Source: Microbacteriaceae bacterium
Lineage (GTDB): Bacteria; Actinomycetota; Actinomycetes; Actinomycetales; Microbacteriaceae
Assembly: GCA_029979375.1 (NCBI GenBank)
Contig: JAPOHQ010000007.1
Span: 1-27,118, forward strand
Reading direction: 5' to 3'
Length of the DNA: 27,118 bases
The notes under the pieces are model-generated. The model was given only the letters and a program-made list of their open reading frames with translations, was not told where the DNA came from and did not search any database. Both the position numbers and the translations under genes were made by a program. Below, one piece after another: positions 13,441 through 20,334 of the stretch (position 1 is the first letter of the stretch; each line of letters opens with the position of its first letter).

Positions 13441-14930
13441 TCATCCTCCGCAAAAAGACTAGCTTCACGAACCGCCTCGCGCTCCGCTCTGCCTCGCGCG
13501 CGCTGATCCATCATGTCGTGATATTCCTCGCGACGCTCCTTGTTGGTCCGACGTCCCGTTGGATCCAGCCTTGGGTCGCTGCCACGCGGACTCTCGAGCG
13601 TTTCCGCGATTGAGGAAATGCTTGGGTCCCAATCAAATACCACACCGTTACCCAAACCTATGATGACGGTTGAGCCTGGCTTAGCGCCTGCCTTGAATAG
13701 CTGCTCCTCAACACCGAGCTTTGCAAGGCGCTCGGCGAGGTAGCCAACTGCTTCGGCGTTGCCGAATTCGGTTTGAGCTACCCAGCGCTCGGGCTTGGCA
13801 CCCACGACTCGGAAAGCAACCTCGTCACCAATCTCCTCACGACTGACCTTGTACGCCCCGTCCTCTTTCTCCTGCAGGAGCGAGAACCGCTTTGGTGCTG
13901 CTGTCTCAACCTGCCGGTTCTCGGAGACGAGCTTGGCTAGTGCGTAGCCGAGCTCCTTCAGCCCCTCTGTGGTGGCGGTTGAAATCAGATAAACCGGGTA
14001 ACCTTCGGCCTCAAGCTCCGACTTCACAAACTCTGCCAACTCTCTCGCTTCTGGAACATCCACCTTGTTCAGCGCGATGATCTTAGGCCGCTCGACAAGC
14101 GGTAGCTGCCCGGTTGGAACCTGGTATTTCTCGAGCTCAGCGGAGATGACTTCGAGATCAGATTTGGGATCTCGACCTGGCTCCATGGTGGCGCAGTCGA
14201 TCACGTGACAGATTGCGCTGCAGCGCTCAACATGGCGAAGAAAATCAAGCCCTAGGCCTTTGCCTTCACTGGCACCCTCAATTAGTCCAGGAACATCAGC
14301 GATGGTGAATCTTGAGCTGCCAGCCTGCACAACGCCGAGGTTTGGGTGAAGCGTTGTGAATGGATAATCGGCAATCTTTGGTCTTGCGGCGCTCATGGCC
14401 GCAACCAGAGATGACTTCCCGGCAGAAGGGAACCCAACCAGTGCAACATCGGCAACTGTCTTCAGCTCAAGTTGCACCTGGCCTTCCCAGCCAGGGACCC
14501 CGAGCAGGTGAAAACCCGGTGCAATTCTCTTGCGGCTTTCCAGGGCTGCATTTCCCAAGCCTCCCTGGCCACCCAGAGCAATTGTGAGCTCCATCCCCGG
14601 GTGTTCAAGATCTGCCAGCAATTGGCCATCAGAGTCTTTCACTACAGTCCCGACAGGAACTGGCAGGACCATGTCTTCTCCACGCTGGCCATTTTTGAAA
14701 TCTCCCTGGCCGTTGCCGCCGGATTGGGCGTTGCGATGGGGTCGGTGGTGGTAATCAAGCAAGGTGGTGACATTGTTGTCAGACTTGAGCAGGATGCTGC
14801 CGCCGTCTCCCCCGTTGCCACCATCTGGACCTGCAAGTGGCTTGAACTTTTCGCGCTTAATTGATGTGCAGCCATTGCCTCCGCTACCGGCGCGCAAATA
14901 GAGGGTTACCTGATCTACGAAACTGACCAT
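13437..14930 (-). CDS. obgE: Obg family GTPase (CgtA)
   Basis: A 497-aa GTPase that binds the 50S subunit in late assembly and links ribosome making to nutrient state. Three domains are visible: the glycine-rich Obg fold (1-157, with many GGNGG runs), the G domain with G1 GFPSAGKSS at 166-174, the TT switch near 192, G3 DVPG at 212-215 and NKVD, and the C-terminal OCT domain (about 350-430). A charged tail rich in Arg and Glu ends the protein. The ATG has an AGAGGAGC ribosome site. A strong terminator ends only 15 nt upstream of the ATG, so expression needs read-through or an unseen promoter. proB follows with a 4-nt overlap. Confidence 0.97.
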   Translation of the reverse strand: MVSFVDQVTLYLRAGSGGNGCTSIKREKFKPLAGPDGGNGGDGGSILLKSDNNVTTLLDYHHRPHRNAQSGGNGQGDFKNGQRGEDMVLPVPVGTVVKDSDGQLLADLEHPGMELTIALGGQGGLGNAALESRKRIAPGFHLLGVPGWEGQVQLELKTVADVALVGFPSAGKSSLVAAMSAARPKIADYPFTTLHPNLGVVQAGSSRFTIADVPGLIEGASEGKGLGLDFLRHVERCSAICHVIDCATMEPGRDPKSDLEVISAELEKYQVPTGQLPLVERPKIIALNKVDVPEARELAEFVKSELEAEGYPVYLISTATTEGLKELGYALAKLVSENRQVETAAPKRFSLLQEKEDGAYKVSREEIGDEVAFRVVGAKPERWVAQTEFGNAEAVGYLAERLAKLGVEEQLFKAGAKPGSTVIIGLGNGVVFDWDPSISSIAETLESPRGSDPRLDPTGRRTNKERREEYHDMMDQRARGRAEREAVREASLFAEDE

Positions 14931-14945
14931 GCTGCTCCTCTAACC

Positions 14946-14971
14946 AAAAAAGGCGGACCCTCAGGCCCGCC
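14946..14971 (-). terminator. Rho-independent terminator between rpmA and obgE
   Basis: On the minus strand GGCGGGCC and GGTCCGCC pair over 8 bp (one G-U) around a TGAG tetraloop, followed at once by TTTTTT. This is a textbook intrinsic terminator. It begins 16 nt after the rpmA stop and its U-tract ends 15 nt before the obgE start codon. Confidence 0.88.
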
Positions 14972-14987
14972 TCCTTGTTGGAAAACC

Positions 14988-15239
14988 TTACTTGGCTACC
15001 ACGTTCACTACGCGGCGACCGGCCTTGGCTCCGAACTCAACGGCTCCCGCTGCTAGAGCGAAGAGGGTGTCGTCCTTGCCCCTACCGACGTTAACGCCCG
15101 GGTGAAAGTGGGTGCCGCGCTGACGAACGAGGATCTCTCCTGCATTCACCTGCTGGCCATCGTGGCGCTTCACGCCAAGACGCTGAGCGTTCGAGTCGCG
15201 ACCGTTACGGGTAGAGCTAACTCCCTTTTTGGATGCCAT
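14988..15239 (-). CDS. rpmA: Large ribosomal subunit protein bL27
   Basis: An 83-aa ribosomal protein whose N-terminus reaches toward the peptidyl transferase centre. The sequence begins MASKKGVSSTRNGRDSNAQRLG and holds the family block GEILVRQRGTHFHPGVNVGRGKDDTLFA. Unlike Firmicutes bL27 it has no cleavable N-terminal extension. A GTAGGAAAAG ribosome site precedes the ATG. It follows rplU by 6 nt and is co-transcribed from the rplU promoter. Confidence 0.98.
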   Translation of the reverse strand: MASKKGVSSTRNGRDSNAQRLGVKRHDGQQVNAGEILVRQRGTHFHPGVNVGRGKDDTLFALAAGAVEFGAKAGRRVVNVVAK

Positions 15240-15245
15240 CTTTTC

Positions 15246-15551
15246 CTACTTAATCTCGGTGACCTTGACGCGAGTCAGGTCTTGACGGTGGCCCTGGCGC
15301 TTCTTGTAGCCAGTCTTGTTCTTGTACTTCTGGATAACAATCTTTGGTCCGCGAGTCTGGTCTAGGACCTCGGCGACGACCTTGACCTTGGCAAGAGCCT
15401 TAGGGTCAGAGGTTACCTTTTCGCCGTCAACTAGAAGCAGTGCTGGCAGCTCAACGTTGCCGCTGGTCTGCTCGATGCGGTTCATGGTGACGATGGTGCC
15501 GACCTCGACCTTTTCCTGTCGTCCGCCTGCACGTACTACTGCGTAAACCAC
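15246..15551 (-). CDS. rplU: Large ribosomal subunit protein bL21
   Basis: A 101-aa ribosomal protein, the normal bL21 length. Seen: VYAVVRAGGRQEKVEVG at the start, LLLVDGEKV in the middle and the basic KIVIQKYKNKTGYKKRQGHRQ block that contacts 23S rRNA. I place the start at GTG 15551, because AGGTTTCAAA supplies the ribosome site and because the alternative 20-residue extension would include the promoter start region and a leader hairpin. It is the first gene of a unit with rpmA and perhaps obgE. Confidence 0.96.
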   Translation of the reverse strand: MVYAVVRAGGRQEKVEVGTIVTMNRIEQTSGNVELPALLLVDGEKVTSDPKALAKVKVVAEVLDQTRGPKIVIQKYKNKTGYKKRQGHRQDLTRVKVTEIK

Positions 15552-15579
15552 TTTGAAACCTATCTTTGAAAGGGATTCG

Positions 15580-15600
15580 GCTCGCAGAAACCTAGCGAGC
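15580..15600 (-). other. Hairpin in the rplU mRNA leader
   Basis: GCTCGC and GCGAGC form a 6-bp stem with a 9-nt loop in the roughly 54-nt leader between the predicted transcription start and the rplU GTG. Ribosomal protein operons often carry leader structures that bind their own product, so this could be an autoregulatory site; the sequence alone does not prove it. Confidence 0.4.
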
Positions 15601-15611
15601 AACAGCGACAA

Positions 15612-15640
15612 AGTCTAGTTGAGAAAATTGCCTTGGTCAA
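15612..15640 (-). promoter_or_regulatory. rplU-rpmA promoter
   Basis: Minus strand TTGACC (15635-15640) and TAGACT (15612-15617) are 17 nt apart and match the housekeeping -35 and TANNNT -10 patterns closely. The predicted start is near 15605. It lies between the rne stop and rplU, so the ribosomal protein genes are uncoupled from rne. Confidence 0.85.
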
Positions 15641-15655
15641 CAATTTCAAACCCCT

Positions 15656-17491
15656 CTAATCGGCCTTTTTCGGGGTTTTCTTAGTGGCAGTCTTCGCCCT
15701 CGGCTTGCGGGTTGCAGAACTCGCCCTTCGAGAGGCTGGCTTGGGCTTGGTCTCGGGTTGCGGGAGCGACTCGAGCACCGCGTTAAGCAGCTCGGTTTTA
15801 CCCTCCGGCTCCTTTGCCGCCTCAGGCACACCTGCAATCTTGTTCACAACCGACTTGAAGGCATCGGCCTGTTCAGCGGTGACAACCTTCTTGACAACCT
15901 CTGGCTTGTCCTTCTTTTTGCCCTTCTTTGGAGTCTCCTGGGCCTTGAATCTTGGTTCGTCATGGACAACCACTCCCCTGCCACCACAGCACTCACAGGG
16001 CTCAGAGAAGGTCTCGAGAAGACCTAGCCCGATCTTCTTGCGTGTCATTTGGACAAGTCCGAGCGAGGTCACCTCACCCACCTGATTCTTGGTCCTGTCG
16101 CGACTTAGGCATTCGAGCAGGCGCTTGCGGACCAGCTCCTGGTTCGACTCTTGAATCATGTCGATGAAGTCGATGACCACGATGCCACCGATGTCTCTGA
16201 GCCTGAGTTGCCTGACTAGCTCCTCTGCGGCCTCGAGGTTGTTCTTGGTAACCGTCTCCTCGAGATTGCCACCGGAACCGATGAACTTGCCGGTGTTGAC
16301 GTCGACCACCGTCATGGCCTCGGTGCGATCAATTACCAAAGAGCCGCCGGATGGAAGGTAGACCTTGCGCTCAAGCGCCTTGGCAATCTGGTCTCCGATT
16401 CGGAATGCATCGAAGATGTCTTCCTTCTTCTTGTATTCCACGAGGCGCTCCAGAAGATCGGGAGCTACAGTCTCGAGGTATTCCTTGATCACCTTGAGTG
16501 ACTCCTTGCCGCTTATGACAAGCTCCTGGAAGTCCTCGTTGAAAACATCGCGAATTATCTTGACCAGCAGGTCAGGCTCGGAGTGAAGCTGAGCCGGAGC
16601 CTTTGAGGTCTCGGCCTGACGGCTGATTTCTTCCCACTGAGTTCTAAGCCTGTGAACATCGTGGTTCAGCTGTTCCTCGGTTGCACCCTCGGCAGCTGTG
16701 CGGACGATTACTCCCGCATCCTCGGGAAGTGCGTTCTTGAGAATCTGCTTGAGCCTTGCTCGCTCACCCTCTGGCAGCTTGCGCGAGATTCCCGACATGT
16801 TGCCGCCTGGAACGTAAACCAGAAATCTTCCTGGTAGCGAGATCTGCGATGTCAGGCGGGCACCCTTCTGCCCCACCGGATCCTTGGTTACCTGAACCAG
16901 CACGGAGTCTCCGGTCTTGAGGGCAAGCTCGATGCGACGAGGTTGGTTTCCCGCCTCCGCGGCCTCCCAGTCGACCTCTCCCGAGTAGAGCACGGCGTTT
17001 CTACCGCGTCCAATGTCGACAAAGGCCGCCTCCATTGATGGCAGAACATTCTGGACCTTGCCGAGGTAGACGTTTCCAATGATTGAGCCGCCCTGGGACT
17101 CGGTCACGTAGTGCTCCACCAGCATGCCGTCCTCCAGCACGCCAACCTGAACGCGATCGTCCACCTCGCGAACGATCATCTTGCGATCGACGCTCTCGCG
17201 ACGGGCAAGGAACTCGCTTTCGGTGACGGTGGAACGCCTGCGGCCTGAGTCTCTGGAATCGCGCCTGCGCTGACGCTTGGCCTCGACGCGGGTGGAAGAC
17301 TCGTCCTCGGTCTTCTCTTCCTTCTTCTTAGGCTGTTCTTTTTTGGCCTTGGTAGCCGTTGTTGTGCGCTTGCGCTCCGGCTTAGCCTCGCGAGGTTTCT
17401 TTGGTTCCGGGGCGATTGCCGGTAAATCTGGTGCCTGGAAGATTAGCTGCGTTGCCGCAGGCTTCTTCGGCTCTTCTTTTTTCTTAGCCAC
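15656..17491 (-). CDS. rne: Ribonuclease E/G
   Basis: A 611-aa endoribonuclease for rRNA and tRNA processing and mRNA decay. An N-terminal Lys/Arg/Glu-rich extension (about 1-100) precedes the S1 domain (IGNVYLGKVQNVLPSMEAAFVDIG), the 5' sensor and DNase I-like region, with metal ligands Asp397 (DVNTG) and Asp441 (DFIDM), 44 residues apart as in the family. The zinc-link cysteines are Cys499 and Cys502 in CECC. A Lys/Pro-rich tail follows. It is short for actinobacterial RNase E, which often nears 1000 aa, so the scaffold arms are reduced. The GTG start has a weak AAGG site. The upstream region contains two hairpins that may form a structured leader. Confidence 0.95.
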   Translation of the reverse strand: MAKKKEEPKKPAATQLIFQAPDLPAIAPEPKKPREAKPERKRTTTATKAKKEQPKKKEEKTEDESSTRVEAKRQRRRDSRDSGRRRSTVTESEFLARRESVDRKMIVREVDDRVQVGVLEDGMLVEHYVTESQGGSIIGNVYLGKVQNVLPSMEAAFVDIGRGRNAVLYSGEVDWEAAEAGNQPRRIELALKTGDSVLVQVTKDPVGQKGARLTSQISLPGRFLVYVPGGNMSGISRKLPEGERARLKQILKNALPEDAGVIVRTAAEGATEEQLNHDVHRLRTQWEEISRQAETSKAPAQLHSEPDLLVKIIRDVFNEDFQELVISGKESLKVIKEYLETVAPDLLERLVEYKKKEDIFDAFRIGDQIAKALERKVYLPSGGSLVIDRTEAMTVVDVNTGKFIGSGGNLEETVTKNNLEAAEELVRQLRLRDIGGIVVIDFIDMIQESNQELVRKRLLECLSRDRTKNQVGEVTSLGLVQMTRKKIGLGLLETFSEPCECCGGRGVVVHDEPRFKAQETPKKGKKKDKPEVVKKVVTAEQADAFKSVVNKIAGVPEAAKEPEGKTELLNAVLESLPQPETKPKPASRRASSATRKPRAKTATKKTPKKAD

Positions 17492-17571
17492 TTGTGCCTT
17501 GGGTTCACCGATTCACACCTCGGTGCCCTTCATTTCGTGACCCAAACCGCAATCTGAGTCGAATCCTAAGC

Positions 17572-17593
17572 GTCGGAGCACGCTGCTTCCGAC
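17572..17593. repeat. Inverted repeat, proximal to rne
   Basis: GTCGGAGCA (17572-17580) can pair with TGCTTCCGAC (17584-17593) with one bulged base around a 3-nt loop. It lies about 80 nt upstream of the rne start codon. No U-tract follows on either strand, so a plain intrinsic terminator is unlikely; it may be part of the rne mRNA leader. Confidence 0.5.
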
Positions 17594-17602
17594 AAAACCT
17601 TC

Positions 17603-17622
17603 GATGCGAGTGTGCTCGCATC
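17603..17622. repeat. Inverted repeat, proximal to the VKOR gene
   Basis: GATGCGAG and CTCGCATC form a perfect 8-bp stem with loop TGTG. It lies 11 nt before the possible VKOR ATG at 17634 and about 110 nt before rne. It could be an operator, a leader hairpin of rne, or both. No protein match can be proposed. Confidence 0.55.
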
Positions 17623-17633
17623 TAGCTAGAAGT

Positions 17634-18239
17634 ATGCCACGGGTGTTACCAAAATGCGATAATTCTTTGGTGGTGTTCCCCGTTTCCCTGATCCTGTTCG
17701 GCATTCTCGGATGGGTCGCTAGCTTTGGTCTCACCCTTGAGCGAATCAAGGTTGCGGGAGATCCGGCTGCCTCAACCGCATGTGACATCAGCCCGTTTAT
17801 TTCCTGCAAGTCAGTAATGCTCTCGGAGCAGGCAGCCCTCCTTGGTTTCCCCAACCCCCTAATTGGTCTAGCTGCGTTTTTTGCCCCGGTTGTGGTGGGA
17901 TTTGCGATTTTGGCTGGTGCCAAGTTTGCGTCTTGGTTCTGGCAGGGCATGCTTGCCGGCCACGTGCTAGGCATGGCGTTTGTGATCTGGCTCTTCAGCC
18001 AAAGCGCATACGTTATCGGCGCTCTCTGCATCTACTGCATGGTGGCCTGGACGGCGACTATCCCGCTGTTCTGGTCAATTCTGGGTTATGCCGGCAAAGA
18101 GGGCCATCTGGGTCCAAAGCTTGTTTCTGGTGGTGCGGTGCTCTTCGAGTGGGCCTGGGTAGCAACTCTTCTCACCTACCTAACCCTGGCGCTCCTAATC
18201 CTGATTAGGTTCTGGGATTACTGGCCAACGCTTTTTTAG
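17634..18239 (+). CDS. Vitamin K epoxide reductase (VKOR) family membrane oxidoreductase
   Basis: A polytopic membrane protein of about 190-201 aa with four to five hydrophobic helices. Bacterial VKOR homologues reoxidise DsbA-like proteins by passing electrons to quinone, so they drive disulfide formation outside the membrane. Visible: the loop cysteine pair in CDISPFISCKSVM (Cys50 and Cys58 from ATG 17634), FPNPLIGLAAF, and the catalytic CIYC pair (Cys132, Cys135). No thioredoxin domain is fused. The start is uncertain: ATG 17634 lacks a ribosome site, and GTG 17670 sits 6 nt after GATAAT, as expected for a leaderless mRNA; a still earlier ATG at 17604 falls in a hairpin. The stop interlocks with the ndk stop as TTAG. 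Confidence 0.92.
   Translation: MPRVLPKCDNSLVVFPVSLILFGILGWVASFGLTLERIKVAGDPAASTACDISPFISCKSVMLSEQAALLGFPNPLIGLAAFFAPVVVGFAILAGAKFASWFWQGMLAGHVLGMAFVIWLFSQSAYVIGALCIYCMVAWTATIPLFWSILGYAGKEGHLGPKLVSGGAVLFEWAWVATLLTYLTLALLILIRFWDYWPTLF
17658..17663 (+). promoter_or_regulatory. Candidate -10 element for a leaderless VKOR transcript
   Basis: GATAAT differs from TATAAT at one base and ends 6 nt before the in-frame GTG at 17670. The same spacing is seen before the pabC-like and DUF167 genes. If correct, the VKOR protein starts at VVFPVSLILF, directly before its first membrane helix. Confidence 0.35.
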
Positions 18240-18643
18240 AACCAGATAGCTAGCTCTCGAGCAGCGCTCTCTTCTGAATCTGAGCCGTGAACCAGGTTCT
18301 GAATGACCTTTGTTCCCCAGTCTCTGGAAAGATCGCCGCGAATGGTTCCGGGGGCCGCCAGAGTCGGATCCGTTGCACCCGCAAGTGAGCGGAAGCCTTC
18401 GATGACCCGCTCCCCCTCGAGACGAATGGCAACGATTGGACCAGAAAGCATGAACTCCATCAACGGCTCATAGAAGGGCTTGCCCTCGTGCTCCGCGTAG
18501 TGCTTGGCCAGAATCTCCCGATTGGGTTCGACCAGCTTCAGGTCGGCAACCTTGTAACCTTTGGCCTCACAGCGCCTAATGATTTCTCCAACCAGCGAGC
18601 GCCTTACGCCATCAGGCTTGATCAGTACCAGCGTTGCCGTCAA
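18236..18643 (-). CDS. ndk: Nucleoside diphosphate kinase
   Basis: A 135-aa enzyme that moves the gamma-phosphate of ATP to other nucleoside diphosphates through a phosphohistidine. Seen: TLVLIKPDGVRR at 4-15, the YAEHEGKPFY block at 49-58, and the active-site NLVHGSDSEESA with His119. The start is TTG at 18643, fixed by GGGAGAG just upstream and by the conserved first residues; it overlaps the end of the DUF4233 gene by 32 nt. It ends the ileS-folC-DUF4233-ndk unit. Confidence 0.97.
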   Translation of the reverse strand: MTATLVLIKPDGVRRSLVGEIIRRCEAKGYKVADLKLVEPNREILAKHYAEHEGKPFYEPLMEFMLSGPIVAIRLEGERVIEGFRSLAGATDPTLAAPGTIRGDLSRDWGTKVIQNLVHGSDSEESAARELAIWF

Positions 18644-19022
18644 TTTGCTCTCCCATCATCTTGTTGTAATTTACTCGCGCCTTGTCGATTGTGCCGCCTG
18701 CAATCAGAGCCCAGATCCACATCCCGACCAAGATGGCCCCAATGATGAACATGCCCCAGAGCCAAAACCCAGAAACCAGCAGGATTGCCTGAACGGCCCA
18801 GCCAAACCAATACCCAACCGGGTGGCGCAGCAGCGCGGGGGTAACAATGGCGAGCAGGGCAACGCCTAATCCGATTGCCCAAATTTGCTCAACCGCAGGA
18901 AGTCCTAGTTGCGGATTGGCGCTTTTTAGCCCGAATGCGGCCAAAGTCGCGAAAAAGATCACGATCGACTCGAAGCTAAGAACTATCGAGGCGAGAGCGC
19001 GCTTCGAGGACTTATTCTTCAT
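18612..19022 (-). CDS. DUF4233 family membrane protein
   Basis: A 136-aa protein with four hydrophobic helices: SIVLSFESIVIFFATLAAFG, IWAIGLGVALLAIVTPALL, WFGWAVQAILLVSGFWLWG and MFIIGAILVGMWIWALIAGG. A basic N-terminus suggests that this end stays in the cytoplasm. The pattern and its place between folC and ndk match the actinobacterial DUF4233 family of unknown function. Two in-frame ATGs exist; 19022 lies 6 nt after GGAGG and is chosen over 19028, which touches that site. It overlaps folC by 11 nt and ndk by 32 nt. Confidence 0.88.
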   Translation of the reverse strand: MKNKSSKRALASIVLSFESIVIFFATLAAFGLKSANPQLGLPAVEQIWAIGLGVALLAIVTPALLRHPVGYWFGWAVQAILLVSGFWLWGMFIIGAILVGMWIWALIAGGTIDKARVNYNKMMGEQIDGNAGTDQA

Positions 19023-20334
19023 CTTCATCCTCCATCTGGAACCGCTCGAGCATTGCTCCGATTAGGTAGAGCGAACCAGTCACGAAAAGTCCCTCTTCCC
19101 CTGCCAGCCTAGATGCAACCTCGTATGCCTCAGAAATATCAGGTTCGACAGCCAGCACATGGCCGCCAGCAGACTCAATTGCCTCGGCCATCTCCTTGGC
19201 GGCCAACGCCCTGGGGCCCTCGACCTCGGTAACCACAAAGCCTGCAAACGTCTGGGCAAGCTCCTTTGCGGCCGAGGAGATATCTTTATCGGCGAGCATC
19301 GCAACCATGGCAAGCGGCTTGTCCAGTTCAAAGTGCCAGTCGATTGCCTTTTTGAGTGACCTTATTCCGGCCGGGTTATGGGCACCATCAAGGACAACAA
19401 GGGGCTCTTTAGAAACGATCTGCAACCTTCCGGGACTGACCGCATCCGCCATAGCCGATCGCAAAATTTCATCAGCAATCGGCCTGGTTCCAAGAAAAAG
19501 CTCGACAGCTGCAATAGCTGTTGCCGCATTTTCAACCTGGTGTTCTCCGATGATAGGCATCCACAGGCTCGGATATTCGCCCGCTAGTCCCTTCACGCTG
19601 AAGCGAGTTCCCAGGCCATCGGGGTGCTGCTCGCCAAAGCCAAACTGCTCACCGGAGAAGAATGCGGGTTGCTTGCTGCGGGATCGCAGGATCTCTTCAA
19701 CGGTCTCCCATTGGCGGTTTGAGACCACGAGCGACTTTTCCTTGATGATTCCGGCCTTGGTCTGCGCAATCTCCTCAACGGTCTCTCCCAGGGTCTTGGT
19801 GTGATCGAGATCGATTGAGGTGAAGACTGCGACATCGGCGTCTGCCACATTCGTCGCGTCCCATTCCCCACCAATGCCAACCTCCAGCACCAGCACATCG
19901 ATTGGAGCATCTGAGAACAGCTGGAATGCGAGCGCCGTGAAGGCCTCAAAGAAGGTCAGCGGCGGCTCTCTATCCTCAGCCAGTCGCTGATCGATTAGCT
20001 CTAACAGGGGCTTGTTCTGCACGTAGGTTTCTACAAAGCGCTCATCGCTGACTGGCTCCCCGTCAAGCGAGATTCGCTCGTTGAAGCGAACCAGGTGTGG
20101 CGAGGTTACCCGCCCAGTCTTCAAACCGAGCTCCCTAAGGATTCGCTCGATCATCCGCGCGACCGAGGTCTTACCGTTGGTCCCGGTTATGTGAATGATC
20201 GGATAGCTCTGCTGGGGGTTCCCCATCAGCTCGACCGCCAGCCTCGTTGGCTCAAGGCGCGGGCGCATCTGGTGCTCGGGCTTGCGAGCGTATAGCTCCT
20301 CGAGCACCTGCTCGAGGTTCAAATCAGAGCTCAT
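19012..20334 (-). CDS. folC: Dihydrofolate synthase / folylpolyglutamate synthase
   Basis: A 440-aa Mur-ligase-type enzyme that joins glutamate to dihydropteroate and lengthens the glutamate tail of folates using ATP. Seen: P-loop HITGTNGKTS at 48-57, SPHL and FNERI following it, LEVGIGGEWDATN near 145-157, the magnesium-binding D-H-T segment (DLDHTKTLG), and LDGAHNP near 310. The ATG overlaps the ileS stop as ATGA, so the two are translationally coupled, as in many actinobacteria. Together with pabB and the pabC-like gene it shows that the strain probably makes its own folate. Confidence 0.96.
   Translation of the reverse strand: MSSDLNLEQVLEELYARKPEHQMRPRLEPTRLAVELMGNPQQSYPIIHITGTNGKTSVARMIERILRELGLKTGRVTSPHLVRFNERISLDGEPVSDERFVETYVQNKPLLELIDQRLAEDREPPLTFFEAFTALAFQLFSDAPIDVLVLEVGIGGEWDATNVADADVAVFTSIDLDHTKTLGETVEEIAQTKAGIIKEKSLVVSNRQWETVEEILRSRSKQPAFFSGEQFGFGEQHPDGLGTRFSVKGLAGEYPSLWMPIIGEHQVENAATAIAAVELFLGTRPIADEILRSAMADAVSPGRLQIVSKEPLVVLDGAHNPAGIRSLKKAIDWHFELDKPLAMVAMLADKDISSAAKELAQTFAGFVVTEVEGPRALAAKEMAEAIESAGGHVLAVEPDISEAYEVASRLAGEEGLFVTGSLYLIGAMLERFQMEDEDEE

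Noticed and set aside
15552..15611. A 20-residue N-terminal extension of bL21
   Set aside because: It begins within the predicted transcription start area, covers the leader hairpin, and exceeds the normal bL21 length; the GTG at 15551 has a ribosome site.
18194..18209. Short palindrome CCTAAT-CCTG-ATTAGG near the VKOR 3' end
   Set aside because: It is inside codons for a membrane helix and has no T-tract on either strand, so a terminator role is unsupported.
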